Part shown: positions 49,324 through 56,986 of the stretch, one piece after another
Layout of the letters: every line of letters begins with the position of its first letter
Numbering within the stretch: position 1 is the first letter of the stretch
Source: JAICSD01 sp035495955
GTDB lineage: Bacteria; Acidobacteriota; Vicinamibacteria; Vicinamibacterales; 2-12-FULL-66-21
Reading direction: 5' to 3'
Length of the DNA stretch: 64,000 nucleotides
NCBI GenBank assembly: GCA_035495955.1
Contig: DATJFE010000056.1
Location: forward strand, 62,001-126,000
Made by a program: the position numbers and the translations under genes
The notes under the pieces: generated by a model
What the model was told of the DNA's origin: nothing
The model's database searches: none
The model's input: the letters and a program-made list of their open reading frames with translations, nothing else

Positions 49324-50367
49324 TTGTACAGGACGAGACTGCAGGGACTTCGACGGCTGATCGGCAATACGCCGCTGCTGGCGATTGATTATCGCTGGCG
49401 CGGCCGCCGCCGCACGATCTACGCGAAGTCGGAACAGTTGAATCTGACCGGCAGCATCAAGGACCGCATGGCGCTGCACATCCTCGAGAGTGCGCGCCGG
49501 GACGGCACCATTGCGCCCGGCGGCACCATTGTCGAGGCGAGCAGCGGGAACACCGGCATCTCCTTCGCGGCGATCGGCCGCGCGCTCGGACATCCCGTCA
49601 CGATCTTCATGCCGGACTGGATGAGCCGCGAACGGATCGATTTGATCACCAGCCTCGGCGCGCGGATCGTCACGGTAAGCCGCGAAGAAGGCGGCTTTCT
49701 CGGCAGCATCGCCCGGGCCCGCGCCCTCGCCGATCAGGATCCGCGAGTGTTTCTGCCGTCGCAGTTCTCCAACGACGCGAACCCCGCCGCCCACGAAGCG
49801 ACCACCGGGCCCGAGATCTTTCTCCAGCTCGCGTCGAACGGCATTGCGATCGACGCCTTTGTGGCCGGCGTCGGGACCGGTGGAACGGTCATGGGCGTCG
49901 GCCGCTATCTGCGGCGGCAGAATCCGCTCGTCCGCATCCATCCGATCGAGCCGGCAGAATCGCCGACGCTCTCGACCGGCCACAAGAACGGCCGCCACCG
50001 CATCCAGGGCATCTCGGACGAGTTCGTCCCTCCCGTCGTCCGTCTCGACGACCTCGATCCGGTGGTCGCCGTCCACGACGGAGATGCGATCCTGCTCGCG
50101 CAGAAGCTCGCGCGCGAGCTGGGGCTCGGCGTCGGCATCTCGTCGGGCGCCAATTTCGCCGGCGCGATCGAGGTCCAGAACCTGATGGGAGACAATGCGG
50201 TCGTAGTGACCGTATTCCCGGACTCGAACAAGAAATACCTCACCACCGATCTTCTTCGCGACGAGCCCGTCCGGGAAGACTACCTGGCGCCCCATGTCGA
50301 GTTGCTCGCCTTCACGTCGTTCCAGCGCGTATGCGCGACGTGCTGCGACGGCGTTCCACAGCTATAA
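49324..50367 (+). CDS. cysteine synthase family PLP enzyme
   Basis: 347-residue fold-type II PLP enzyme of the O-acetylserine sulfhydrylase family. The PLP Lys is Lys 46 in TGSIKDRM; the substrate loop is EASSGNTGIS and the phosphate-binding Gly loop GVGTGGTVMG. A C-terminal extension of about 30 residues ends RVCATCCDGVPQL, with three close Cys not usual for CysK. The TTG start at 49324 follows GAGGAGAG. It lies 15 bp after the lipoprotein in the iron operon, so cysteine supply for Fe-S synthesis is a reasonable job. CysK and CysM cannot be separated by eye. Confidence 0.88.
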   Translation: MYRTRLQGLRRLIGNTPLLAIDYRWRGRRRTIYAKSEQLNLTGSIKDRMALHILESARRDGTIAPGGTIVEASSGNTGISFAAIGRALGHPVTIFMPDWMSRERIDLITSLGARIVTVSREEGGFLGSIARARALADQDPRVFLPSQFSNDANPAAHEATTGPEIFLQLASNGIAIDAFVAGVGTGGTVMGVGRYLRRQNPLVRIHPIEPAESPTLSTGHKNGRHRIQGISDEFVPPVVRLDDLDPVVAVHDGDAILLAQKLARELGLGVGISSGANFAGAIEVQNLMGDNAVVVTVFPDSNKKYLTTDLLRDEPVREDYLAPHVELLAFTSFQRVCATCCDGVPQL

Positions 50368-50411
50368 TCCCGTGTCCATCTTTCCGGTTCTCGACGTCAC
50401 AGGAGAGTCAT

Positions 50412-50906
50412 GTGTTGATCAGCGCGCGCCTTGCCGAAGCCTTCAACGAACAGATCGGGCACGAATTCGGCGCGAGCATGCAGTACGTCAGCATCGCGGC
50501 CCACTTCAGCCGGAGCAAGCTGACGCTGCTCTCGAAACTGTTCCTCAAACAGGCGGACGAAGAGAAACAGCACGCCATGAAGTTCGTGCAGTATCTGCTC
50601 GATACCCAAGGCGACCTGCTGATCCCCGCTATACCGGCCCCGACGGCGACCTTCACGTCGGCCGAGGCGGCGGTGAAAGCGGCGCTCGATTGGGAGCAGG
50701 ACGTCACGCGGCAGATCACGGCGCTGATGGAGCTGGCCGTCAAAGAAAGCGATTACCTCGCACAGAGCTTTCTGCAATGGTTCATCGACGAGCAGCTCGA
50801 AGAGGTTGTCAAGATGGACCGGCTGCTCGGCGTGATCAGGCAGGCGGGCGAGAAGAACCTGATCATGGTCGAGGCGTATCTGATTCACATCGACACAGCA
50901 AAGTAG
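50412..50906 (+). CDS. non-haem ferritin
   Basis: 164-residue ferritin (FtnA type) that stores iron in a 24-mer cage. Ferroxidase residues are in EQIGHEFGASMQYV (Glu near 17), ADEEKQHAMKF (Glu and His near 50-53) and the third helix. There is no haem-binding Met of bacterioferritin in the expected place. The GTG start at 50412 is preferred because AGGAGA lies five bases upstream; the ATG at 50410 is out of frame and blocked by TGA. A TATAAT box overlaps the end of the previous gene (50363-50368) but lacks a good -35. Completes the iron-acquisition and storage block. Confidence 0.93.
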   Translation: MLISARLAEAFNEQIGHEFGASMQYVSIAAHFSRSKLTLLSKLFLKQADEEKQHAMKFVQYLLDTQGDLLIPAIPAPTATFTSAEAAVKAALDWEQDVTRQITALMELAVKESDYLAQSFLQWFIDEQLEEVVKMDRLLGVIRQAGEKNLIMVEAYLIHIDTAK

Positions 50907-51028
50907 TCCCTAGGTCCCGGAGTCCCTGGGTCCCGGAGTCCCTGGTCCCGGGTCGCTGGTCCCGGGTCCCGGGTCCCTGGTCCGGGTCCGTGGTCCAGGT
51001 CCCTGGTCCCTGGTCCTCAGTCCCGGGG
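50907..51028. repeat. heptamer array, left arm (GGTCCCT/GGTCCCG units)
   Basis: About 17 units of 6-8 bp with core GGTCCC run from the ferritin stop codon into the 3' end of the four-helix-bundle gene. The last units encode the end of that protein (RRPRD). The inverted arm with GGACCC units is at 51471-51519, on the other side of that gene. Confidence 0.85.
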
Positions 51029-51448
51029 CCTGCGTTCCAGGCGCGCGCGCGATTTGTGACGGCCTCGATCTTTCCAGCCGCAGGCGTCGAGATATCGAAT
51101 AAACGCTCCGAGGCTGCGTGACAGCCGTTCTGCCGCCATGACACGTTCCGCGAGTTCCGGCTCGGTCAGGTAACCCTTCAGGTGGGCTTGTCGCATCCGC
51201 GTGACGACCTCGGCGAGGGAGCCTTTTGAGAAGCAGAGATAGTTGACGAACAACGAATCGCTACCCTGCTCGAAGCCCTCAGGAATGTTGGACGCAATCG
51301 AGTCGTTCGCGTCACGTGTCTGCCGATGGAGATCGCGATCTTTGCGATAGGCCGGACGTTCGAGGATCGCCTTTATTGATCGCCAGAAGTCCATCGCCAG
51401 TTGATACACACGTAATTCCTCGAGTTTCTGAGCCATGTCAACCGGCAC
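51017..51448 (-). CDS. four-helix-bundle protein (S23/IVP family)
   Basis: 143-residue protein of the S23/TIGR02436 four-helix-bundle family. Typical segments are LRVYQLAMDFWRSIKAIL, ANDSIASNIPEGFEQGS and NYLCFSKGSLAEV. Relatives are found in 23S rRNA intervening sequences and as the Avd accessory protein of diversity-generating retroelements, where they bind nucleic acid. GTG 51448 or ATG 51436 may be the start. Inverted heptamer arrays flank the gene on both sides and even supply its last codons. No reverse transcriptase or rRNA gene is in the window. Confidence 0.88.
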   Translation of the reverse strand: MPVDMAQKLEELRVYQLAMDFWRSIKAILERPAYRKDRDLHRQTRDANDSIASNIPEGFEQGSDSLFVNYLCFSKGSLAEVVTRMRQAHLKGYLTEPELAERVMAAERLSRSLGAFIRYLDACGWKDRGRHKSRARLERRPRD

Positions 51449-51470
51449 CAGCAGAACCGATGCCGGGGGC

Positions 51471-51519
51471 AGGACCCGGGACCCAGGACCCGAGACCCAG
51501 GACCAGCGACAAAGGGACC
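51471..51519. repeat. heptamer array, right arm (GGACCC units)
   Basis: Seven or so units with core GGACCC/AGACCC lie between the start of the four-helix-bundle gene and the end of the Crp-family gene. They are the reverse complement of the GGTCCC units at 50907-51028, so the gene is framed by inverted arrays. Confidence 0.8.
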
Positions 51520-51524
51520 ATGGA

Positions 51525-52229
51525 CTACTCGGCGGCGAGTCGCTCGAGCTCGTGACGATCGAGGACGACGAATCCGTCCTTGTCGGTTCGGACGATGCCG
51601 TCCTTGTTCCAGCGGCTCATGATCCGGATGCACGTTTCGATCGTCGTGCCGGTCATGTCCGCCAGCTCCTGCCGGGACAGCGCGAGCGGGATGAAGACTG
51701 CGCCGCGCGTGTCGACAGCAGGCCGTCCCATCTCCGTCGACAACTTCAGGAAGAGGCGCGCGAAACGTGGCTCGATACGGCCGCCGGTGAGCTCCGCGAG
51801 CCGGTTGGTCAGCTCCACGAGACGGGTCGTCAGACCCAGCAGCAGGCCGCGCACGAGCGACGGGTTTGTCTCGAGCAGCCGGAAGAAAGCCGGACGCGGG
51901 ATGATGACGCAGGTCGTGTCCTCCAGGGCGGACGCGCTGGCCGGGAATGGCCGTTCCATGTAGGCCGCTACGGCCCCAAGGGGATCGCCGGGGCCGAACA
52001 CCTCCAGAATCACGTCCTTGCCGCTCGGCATCATTTTGAAGATCTTCACCCGGCCCGACACGATGGCGTAGAAGTCGGACGGCGTGTCCTGCTCGAAGAT
52101 CGTCTGCCCCTTTTCGAACTGCCGCACTCGAGAGACTTCCGCGATCGTCTTCCGATCGGCCGGGCTCAGCCGGCTGAAGATGGGCGTCGTCCGGAGCAGC
52201 TCGTCCGCGGTCGGCATGACAACGATCAT
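51525..52229 (-). CDS. Crp/Fnr family transcription regulator
   Basis: 234 residues: cyclic-nucleotide-binding-like domain (about 20-140) and a winged helix (about 160-225) with recognition segment LSRQELADMTGTTIETCIRIMSRW. There is no N-terminal Cys cluster as in FNR, so it does not bind a [4Fe-4S] in the FNR way; DNR-type NO sensing through haem is possible but has no sequence mark. The gene is divergent from the Fe-S repair protein, a frequent target of NO-responsive Crp-family regulators. MIVV (52229) or MPTADE (52217) may be the start. Confidence 0.92.
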   Translation of the reverse strand: MIVVMPTADELLRTTPIFSRLSPADRKTIAEVSRVRQFEKGQTIFEQDTPSDFYAIVSGRVKIFKMMPSGKDVILEVFGPGDPLGAVAAYMERPFPASASALEDTTCVIIPRPAFFRLLETNPSLVRGLLLGLTTRLVELTNRLAELTGGRIEPRFARLFLKLSTEMGRPAVDTRGAVFIPLALSRQELADMTGTTIETCIRIMSRWNKDGIVRTDKDGFVVLDRHELERLAAE

Positions 52230-52278
52230 AGGGGGTCATCGAGGTGAACGGTAGCCTGTCCATGGAGGCTTGCTTTAC

Positions 52279-53001
52279 ATGACTGCCACCCGCGATATGA
52301 CCGTTCGAGAGCTCGTCGCAATCGACTATCGCACCGCCGAAGTATTCGAGCGATTCGAGATCGATTTCTGCTGCCATGGGTGCCAGACCGTTGGGGAAGG
52401 GTGCGAACAGGCGGGCGTCGAGGCGCCCGTGGTGATCGCGGCCCTCGACGCCGTGCTCGAATCGCCCGATCCGGGTACGCCGCGCTTCAACAGCTGGGAC
52501 GTGTCGAGGCTGGTCGACCACATTGTCGGCACGCACCACGGGTACGTGCGCGACGCCCTGCCGCGCCTGGTGGCCCACAGCCGCAAGATCGCGGACGTCC
52601 ACGGTTCCCGGCATCCGGAGCTGACGCGCGTGGCGACGCTGGTCCAGGGCGTCTCCGACGAGATGACGTCGCACATGATGAAGGAAGAGCACATCCTCTT
52701 CCCGTACCTGACGAGCATGGCCAGAGCGGCCGAGCAGGGCGCCCGGGCGCCGATGGCTCCTTTCGGGACGGTCCGCAATCCGATCCGCATGATGGAAGCG
52801 GAGCACGAGTCCGCGGGAGCCGCGATGGCCGAGATCCGATCGCTGACGAACGGCTTCCGGCCTCCGGCGGATGCGTGCGGCACCTATGTTGTCTGCCTCC
52901 AGCAGCTCGAAGCATTCGAGCGCGATCTGCACGCGCACGTGCATCTGGAGAACAACATCCTGTTTCCCAAGGCCGCCCGCATCGAAGCGGCGCTCGCCTG
53001 A
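52279..53001 (+). CDS. iron-sulfur cluster repair di-iron protein (RIC/YtfE/ScdA)
   Basis: 240-residue di-iron protein that repairs Fe-S clusters damaged by nitric oxide or oxidants. The N-terminal ScdA domain has the CCHGCQ motif (about residue 30); a hemerythrin-like four-helix domain with His/Glu ligands follows (HHGYVRDALPRL, HMMKEEHILFPYL, EAEHES, HVHLENNILFP). ATG 52279 is chosen because GGAGG is at the right distance; TTG 52270 is in frame but too close. The neighbouring NapH-like ferredoxin gene follows 11 bp later. Confidence 0.94.
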   Translation: MTATRDMTVRELVAIDYRTAEVFERFEIDFCCHGCQTVGEGCEQAGVEAPVVIAALDAVLESPDPGTPRFNSWDVSRLVDHIVGTHHGYVRDALPRLVAHSRKIADVHGSRHPELTRVATLVQGVSDEMTSHMMKEEHILFPYLTSMARAAEQGARAPMAPFGTVRNPIRMMEAEHESAGAAMAEIRSLTNGFRPPADACGTYVVCLQQLEAFERDLHAHVHLENNILFPKAARIEAALA

Positions 53002-53012
53002 CGGAGCCCGGC

Positions 53013-54038
53013 GTGAAAAAACCCTTCACTCGTCGGCGCGGTGGCCGATCGCAGCGGATCCGCCTCGGCGTCCAGTTGTTCTTCGGCGCGACGGCCCTCT
53101 GGGTGGGCGTGCAGTTCGTCCTCTGGGTCCGGTATTTCGAGAGCGGCGGCACGACGATCAGGGTCGAGCGCCCCGACGGCGTCGAAGCTTGGCTCCCGAT
53201 CGCCTCGCTGATGAATCTGAAGGCCTTCGTGCTGACCCGAACGGCGCCCGAGATGCACGCGGCGGGTATGTTCATGCTCATCGCCTTCGTCTCGATTTCA
53301 TTCCTGTATCGGAAGGCGTTCTGCGGCTGGATTTGCCCCGTCGGCACGATCTCGGAGTGGTTGTGGCAGACGGGACGACTCGTCTTGAAGGGGCCGTTCG
53401 TCCCGCCACGGTGGCTGGACCTCGGTCTCCGCAGCCTGAAATACATTCTCCTCGCGCTGTTTCTCTACGTCGTCATCGTCATGCCGGTACCGGAGATTCG
53501 CGCGTTCCTCGGCAGTCCCTACGGGATGGTCGCCGACGTCAAGATGCTGGATTTCTTCCGCCACATGGGCGAGGCGACCGCGATCGTTCTCGCCGCGCTG
53601 GCCGTGCTCTCTCTTGTCGTCAAGAACACCTGGTGCCGCTATCTCTGCCCCTACGGCGCGCTCATGGGGCTGATCGCGCTTGCGAGCCCGACGCGAATCA
53701 CGCGGAGCGCCGACGCGTGCATCGACTGCGCGAAGTGCGCGAAAGCGTGTCCTGCGGGGCTGCCGGTCGACGTGCTGCTGACGGTGCGATCGGCCGAATG
53801 CACGGCGTGTCTGTCGTGCGTCGCCGTCTGTCCGGCGGCCGGCGCGCTCGATCTGAAGATCGGGCTTGCGCGTCGGCGCGCGCCGGTTCCGGCGTGGGCG
53901 CTCGCAGCGGGCGTCCTGGTGTTGTTCCTTGGCATTGTCGGCTATGCGCGGGCCGCTGGCTACTGGCACACGTCGCTCTCCGACGAGGTGTACTTCGATC
54001 TGATTCCGCGCGCATCTGCATTCGCGCACCCGCGCTGA
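53013..54038 (+). CDS. membrane-bound polyferredoxin (NapH/NosR-like 4Fe-4S protein)
   Basis: 341-residue membrane protein with about five helices. Two CxxxCP motifs (FCGWICPVG and CRYLCPYG), typical of the NapH/NosR/RdxA group, are followed by two ferredoxin-type [4Fe-4S] motifs (CIDCAKCAKACP and CTACLSCVAVCP). It likely passes electrons between the quinone pool and a periplasmic acceptor. The GTG start at 53013 is placed by the basic N terminus (KKPFTRRRGGRSQ). Downstream of the Fe-S repair gene in one operon; no nitrate or nitrous-oxide reductase gene is in the window. Confidence 0.9.
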   Translation: MKKPFTRRRGGRSQRIRLGVQLFFGATALWVGVQFVLWVRYFESGGTTIRVERPDGVEAWLPIASLMNLKAFVLTRTAPEMHAAGMFMLIAFVSISFLYRKAFCGWICPVGTISEWLWQTGRLVLKGPFVPPRWLDLGLRSLKYILLALFLYVVIVMPVPEIRAFLGSPYGMVADVKMLDFFRHMGEATAIVLAALAVLSLVVKNTWCRYLCPYGALMGLIALASPTRITRSADACIDCAKCAKACPAGLPVDVLLTVRSAECTACLSCVAVCPAAGALDLKIGLARRRAPVPAWALAAGVLVLFLGIVGYARAAGYWHTSLSDEVYFDLIPRASAFAHPR

Positions 54039-54087
54039 TCTTCCGGCGGCCGGACGGAATTCGGGCAGCCCGTCACGCCACCAATCG

Positions 54088-54363
54088 TCAAAACCTGCGT
54101 CTTTGCCGACACGACGGTGGGACTGCTTCTTGCTCACCCACAGGCCGTACGCCTTTCTTTATGCGGATATGACCACCGTCATAGGGCGGCTTTCCGTCGC
54201 GCGCGAACCATCCGACCCAGTCGTCGCCGAACAGCTCGCACGGGTGCAGCGTGCGAATCGTGCCGTTGCCGCAGGCGAGGTCGTCGGCCGGACAGTACGT
54301 GTCGCAGCCCCAGCACGTTCGCTCGGGATGCGCTGGCCGGATCGGAAGGCGGGCCGGCTTCAT
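54088..54363 (-). CDS. DUF3079 protein
   Basis: 91-residue protein of the DUF3079 family. Characteristic text: HPAHPERTCWGCDTYCPADDLACGNG is represented here by RPAHPERTCWGCD and YCPADDLACGNGTIRT, with four Cys that could hold a metal, and then ELFGDDW. The function of the family is unknown. The C-terminal 35 residues extend beyond the usual domain. It begins with the ATG overlapping the stop of the methyltransferase, so the two are co-expressed. Confidence 0.8.
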   Translation of the reverse strand: MKPARLPIRPAHPERTCWGCDTYCPADDLACGNGTIRTLHPCELFGDDWVGWFARDGKPPYDGGHIRIKKGVRPVGEQEAVPPSCRQRRRF

Positions 54364-55052
54364 GTCGTTCCCGGGCCCGTAAAGCGAAACGCCGCTTCGT
54401 AGATGACGGGGGGACCGCCGGCGCGAAGCGAACCGGGGCGGGGCAGGTTGTGTTCCGTGAGCGGCACGGCGGGATCGGGCGCGAACCCGGCGTCCGCGAG
54501 TTCCTCGAGTAACTCCGCTTCCGTCAGGAAGCACTGCGGCTGCCCCGAGAACTGCGTGAAGACGAATGTCTCTCCGGGCACCGGCCGCGCATCTTCCGAC
54601 AGCGTATGGCGTGAGAAGGTGAAGACGAACAACCCGGCGGCGCGTCTCGCGACGCGCGCCGCCTCCCTCACCGCACCTCGGAACTGCTCGCCCGATCGCG
54701 CCAGGTTCCAGATGCCGTGGGCGACGATGAGATCCACGCTGCTGTCTGCGACTGGCAGCGCGTCCATCGGCGCACATGCCAGTTGGAGCCGCTCCGCAAC
54801 GCCGTCCTCCGCTGCGCGCGCGGCGGCGGCCTCGAGCATGGGTTGGGAAAGATCGGTCGCGACGACGATCCAGCCCAGTCGGGCGAGTGGAACGGCGTTT
54901 CTCGCGGCGCCGCATCCGATGTCGAGCGCACGCACGCCGCCCTGTCGGATTTCGTCGGCGGCGAAGCTCAACAGCGTCTGGTTCGCCGGCGCTGCTGCAA
55001 AGCCAGCCACAGTCGAGGCCGAGCTCCAAGGGGAGCCGCCCAGGGGATCCAT
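54360..55052 (-). CDS. class I SAM-dependent methyltransferase
   Basis: 230-residue methyltransferase with the SAM-binding motif I LDIGCGAARNAVPLARLG near residue 40, motif II ATDLSQPMLEAA and a motif near 105 (VDLIVAHGIWNL). Substrate unknown; it resembles thiopurine/UbiE-like small-molecule enzymes in layout only. Coupled to the DUF3079 gene through an ATGA overlap. Upstream, 55053-55165 holds no feature that I can support as a promoter. Confidence 0.85.
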   Translation of the reverse strand: MDPLGGSPWSSASTVAGFAAAPANQTLLSFAADEIRQGGVRALDIGCGAARNAVPLARLGWIVVATDLSQPMLEAAAARAAEDGVAERLQLACAPMDALPVADSSVDLIVAHGIWNLARSGEQFRGAVREAARVARRAAGLFVFTFSRHTLSEDARPVPGETFVFTQFSGQPQCFLTEAELLEELADAGFAPDPAVPLTEHNLPRPGSLRAGGPPVIYEAAFRFTGPGTT

Positions 55053-55165
55053 GTGTTCATTATCACGATCGGGGGGCTGTCGAACCTATGACGCCCGTCA
55101 TGCCGGGGTCTATGTCGCGGTGTTCGCAGGCCTGCACGCACGCCTGGCAGGCGATGCGGACATCC

Positions 55166-55197
55166 GCGTCCATCCGCGGTCACGCGCGGATGGACGC
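55166..55197 (-). terminator. hairpin after the monohaem cytochrome gene
   Basis: GCGTCCATCCGCG (55166-55178) and CGCGGATGGACGC (55185-55197) form a perfect 13-bp stem with a 6-base loop, 16 bp after the stop of the cytochrome gene. No U tract is seen, so it may act as a transcript-end stabiliser or a factor-aided terminator. Confidence 0.5.
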
Positions 55198-55213
55198 TCG
55201 TCCGGTATGCCGG

Positions 55214-55564
55214 CTACTTCTTCTTCAGCGTCTGCAGGTACGCCACGAGCGCGTCGACGTCGTCTTTCGGCAGCGCCGCGTACTTCGCCGCCATGGTCGA
55301 CATCGCTGGCGTCCGCGTGGCCTTGCTCTTGGCGGTCATCCCCTTCGCGTCGGTGATCCACTGACGGATTTCATCCGCCGTGAGCTTGCTGCCGACCTCA
55401 TCGAGCGGGCCTTTCGCGTTGCCATGGCCGCCGATCGAGTGGCACATCGAACATTTCTGGTCGGTGTAGACCTTCAGTCCTTTCTGCTGTTTCGCATCCT
55501 GCGCGTACAGGGGACCCACTGTTAGCGCGAACGCAGCCGCAATCATCCCGAGCGCTCGTTTCAT
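55214..55564 (-). CDS. small monohaem cytochrome c
   Basis: 116-residue class I cytochrome c. Signal peptide (residues 1-22, ending LYAQD), one haem site CSMCH near residue 38 and an axial Met in KGMTAKSKATRTPAMSTM. Typical small soluble periplasmic electron carrier. It is divergent from the tetraheme/Fe-S/NrfD operon and could exchange electrons with it. Confidence 0.93.
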   Translation of the reverse strand: MKRALGMIAAAFALTVGPLYAQDAKQQKGLKVYTDQKCSMCHSIGGHGNAKGPLDEVGSKLTADEIRQWITDAKGMTAKSKATRTPAMSTMAAKYAALPKDDVDALVAYLQTLKKK

Positions 55565-55626
55565 GTGACATAGCCTCCAGACTGCCTACGATACTGCAAG
55601 CCCCGGCCGGTGGCCCCCGCGGCAGG

Positions 55627-55642
55627 TGCCGGGTTTCCGGCG
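55627..55642. promoter_or_regulatory. activator dyad upstream of the NrfD-module operon
   Basis: TGCCGG-GTTT-CCGGCG, one mismatch from the consensus dyad, 50 bp upstream of the -24 element at 55693. Confidence 0.6.
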
Positions 55643-55692
55643 TTTCACCCCCAAACCCCAGATTTCACGCCAATTTGGCAGCCTTTCCGGCG

Positions 55693-55707
55693 CGGCTCGC
55701 CGGTTGC
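55693..55707 (+). promoter_or_regulatory. sigma-54 promoter of the NrfD-module operon
   Basis: CGGCTC-GCCGG-TTGC followed by AA, very close to the consensus. Predicted start near 55719, leader of about 25 nt with CGGAG before the ATG at 55744. Confidence 0.7.
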
Positions 55708-55743
55708 AACCTGACATTCCGTCAGACACCCGGAGTGAACCGA

Positions 55744-56202
55744 ATGAAGCGTTTCAAGGACGCGGAGCATCTGCTCCGTCTCGCGGGGTTGTTCGTGCTT
55801 GGCCTGCTCGTCTTCGGCGTCGCACGCGCCGAGCTGGTGCCGGCCACGTTCGGGACGCTCGGGCACTACCGCGCGCAGGCCATAGACGACGTCCGTGCGA
55901 AGCCGATCGGGTATGCGGGGCAGGCCGCATGCGCGGAGTGTCACGCGGACGTCGTCGATCTTCGCGCGCAGGCGCGGCACAAGAGCATCGCGTGCGAGTC
56001 GTGCCACGGGCCCCTGGCGAAGCACGCGCAGGCGCCCGAGCAGCTCACGCCGAAGCTGCCGGTCGCGCGTCCGCTCTGCGTCCACTGCCACGCGGCCAAC
56101 ACCGGCAAGTCGAAGCGCTATCCGACCGTCGACATCAAGGACCATGCGGGCGACGAGAGCTGCGTCACCTGCCACAAGCCGCACAACCCGAAGATTTCCT
56201 GA
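55744..56202 (+). CDS. tetraheme cytochrome c subunit (CbcS-like)
   Basis: 152-residue membrane-anchored cytochrome: uncleaved-looking N-terminal helix (about 14-30) and four CXXCH sites (CAECH, CESCH, CVHCH, CVTCH). It is the first of three genes (tetraheme, Fe-S protein, NrfD-like membrane protein) matching the layout of the Geobacter Cbc4 (CbcSTU) and related Nrf/Qrc quinol modules. Probably takes electrons from the menaquinol side and passes them to periplasmic multihaem carriers. Driven by a sigma-54 promoter and dyad. Confidence 0.92.
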   Translation: MKRFKDAEHLLRLAGLFVLGLLVFGVARAELVPATFGTLGHYRAQAIDDVRAKPIGYAGQAACAECHADVVDLRAQARHKSIACESCHGPLAKHAQAPEQLTPKLPVARPLCVHCHAANTGKSKRYPTVDIKDHAGDESCVTCHKPHNPKIS

Positions 56203-56214
56203 GGCGCGTGAAGC

Positions 56215-56982
56215 ATGGACAGCACCCGACGCGACTTCCTGATCCTCGGCACGAAGATGTTCGTGATGACGAGCGTTGCGGCCGCGGCGTTCGAGAACGT
56301 GCTGGCGGGCACGCCGGAGGCGGCCGCGACGTATAGCACCGCCGATCACTGGTGGGCGATGGTCATCGACATCGAGAAGTGCGTCGGCAGTGGCCATTGC
56401 GTTCGCGCGTGCAAACTCGAGAACAACGTCGTCGACGAGCCGATGTACTTCCGGACCTGGGTCGAACGCTACCACGTGAATCCGCTCGACATGGACCACC
56501 CGATCGTGGACTCGCCCAACGGCGGGATCGACGGATTTCCCGAGACGTATCCCGACGCGACCACGACCGGCAAGACGTTCTTCGTGCCGAAGATGTGCAA
56601 CCACTGCGCGGACTCGCCGTGCACGCAGGTCTGTCCGGTCGGCGCCACGTTCCGCACCAACGACGGCGTTGTCCTGATCGACAAGGACTACTGCCTGGGC
56701 TGCCGCTACTGCGTCCAGGCGTGTCCGTACGGATGCCGCTACATCGATCCGCGGACGAACACCGCCGACAAGTGCACGCTGTGCTACCACCGGATTACGA
56801 AGGGGCTGCAGCCGGCGTGCTGCGAAGTCTGCCCGACCGGCGCGCGGCAAATCGCGGATCTCAAGAACCCGAAGGATCCGGTCCACGAGTTCCTTCGCAC
56901 GCACCAGATTCAGATCTTGAAGCCGCAGATGGCAACGGGCGCGAAGGTCTATTACAACGGCCTCGATGGGTCTGTGAGGTAA
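56215..56982 (+). CDS. periplasmic four-cluster ferredoxin subunit (NrfC/HybA/CbcT-like)
   Basis: 255-residue Fe-S protein with a twin-arginine signal (STRRDFLILG) and four Cys motifs. Three are standard: MCNHCADSPCTQVCP, CLGCRYCVQACP and CTLCYH with CCEVCP. The first reads CVGSGHCVRAC, with Ser in place of the second Cys, so that site may hold a [3Fe-4S] cluster. It moves electrons between the NrfD-like quinone subunit and the tetraheme subunit. The ATG lies 12 bp after the previous stop. Confidence 0.93.
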   Translation: MDSTRRDFLILGTKMFVMTSVAAAAFENVLAGTPEAAATYSTADHWWAMVIDIEKCVGSGHCVRACKLENNVVDEPMYFRTWVERYHVNPLDMDHPIVDSPNGGIDGFPETYPDATTTGKTFFVPKMCNHCADSPCTQVCPVGATFRTNDGVVLIDKDYCLGCRYCVQACPYGCRYIDPRTNTADKCTLCYHRITKGLQPACCEVCPTGARQIADLKNPKDPVHEFLRTHQIQILKPQMATGAKVYYNGLDGSVR

Positions 56983-56986
56983 GTCC

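Noticed and set aside
50363..50368. TATAAT as the ferritin promoter
   Set aside because: It overlaps the stop of the previous gene and has no acceptable -35 at 16-18 bp; mentioned only under the ferritin gene.
54050..54078. Dyad-like GACGGAATTCGGGC near 54055
   Set aside because: It lies between convergent gene ends where an activator site has no promoter to serve; arms match poorly.
55573..55587. Sigma-54-like match on the minus strand before the monohaem cytochrome
   Set aside because: The -12 element is poor (AGGC) and the predicted start would fall inside the start codon.
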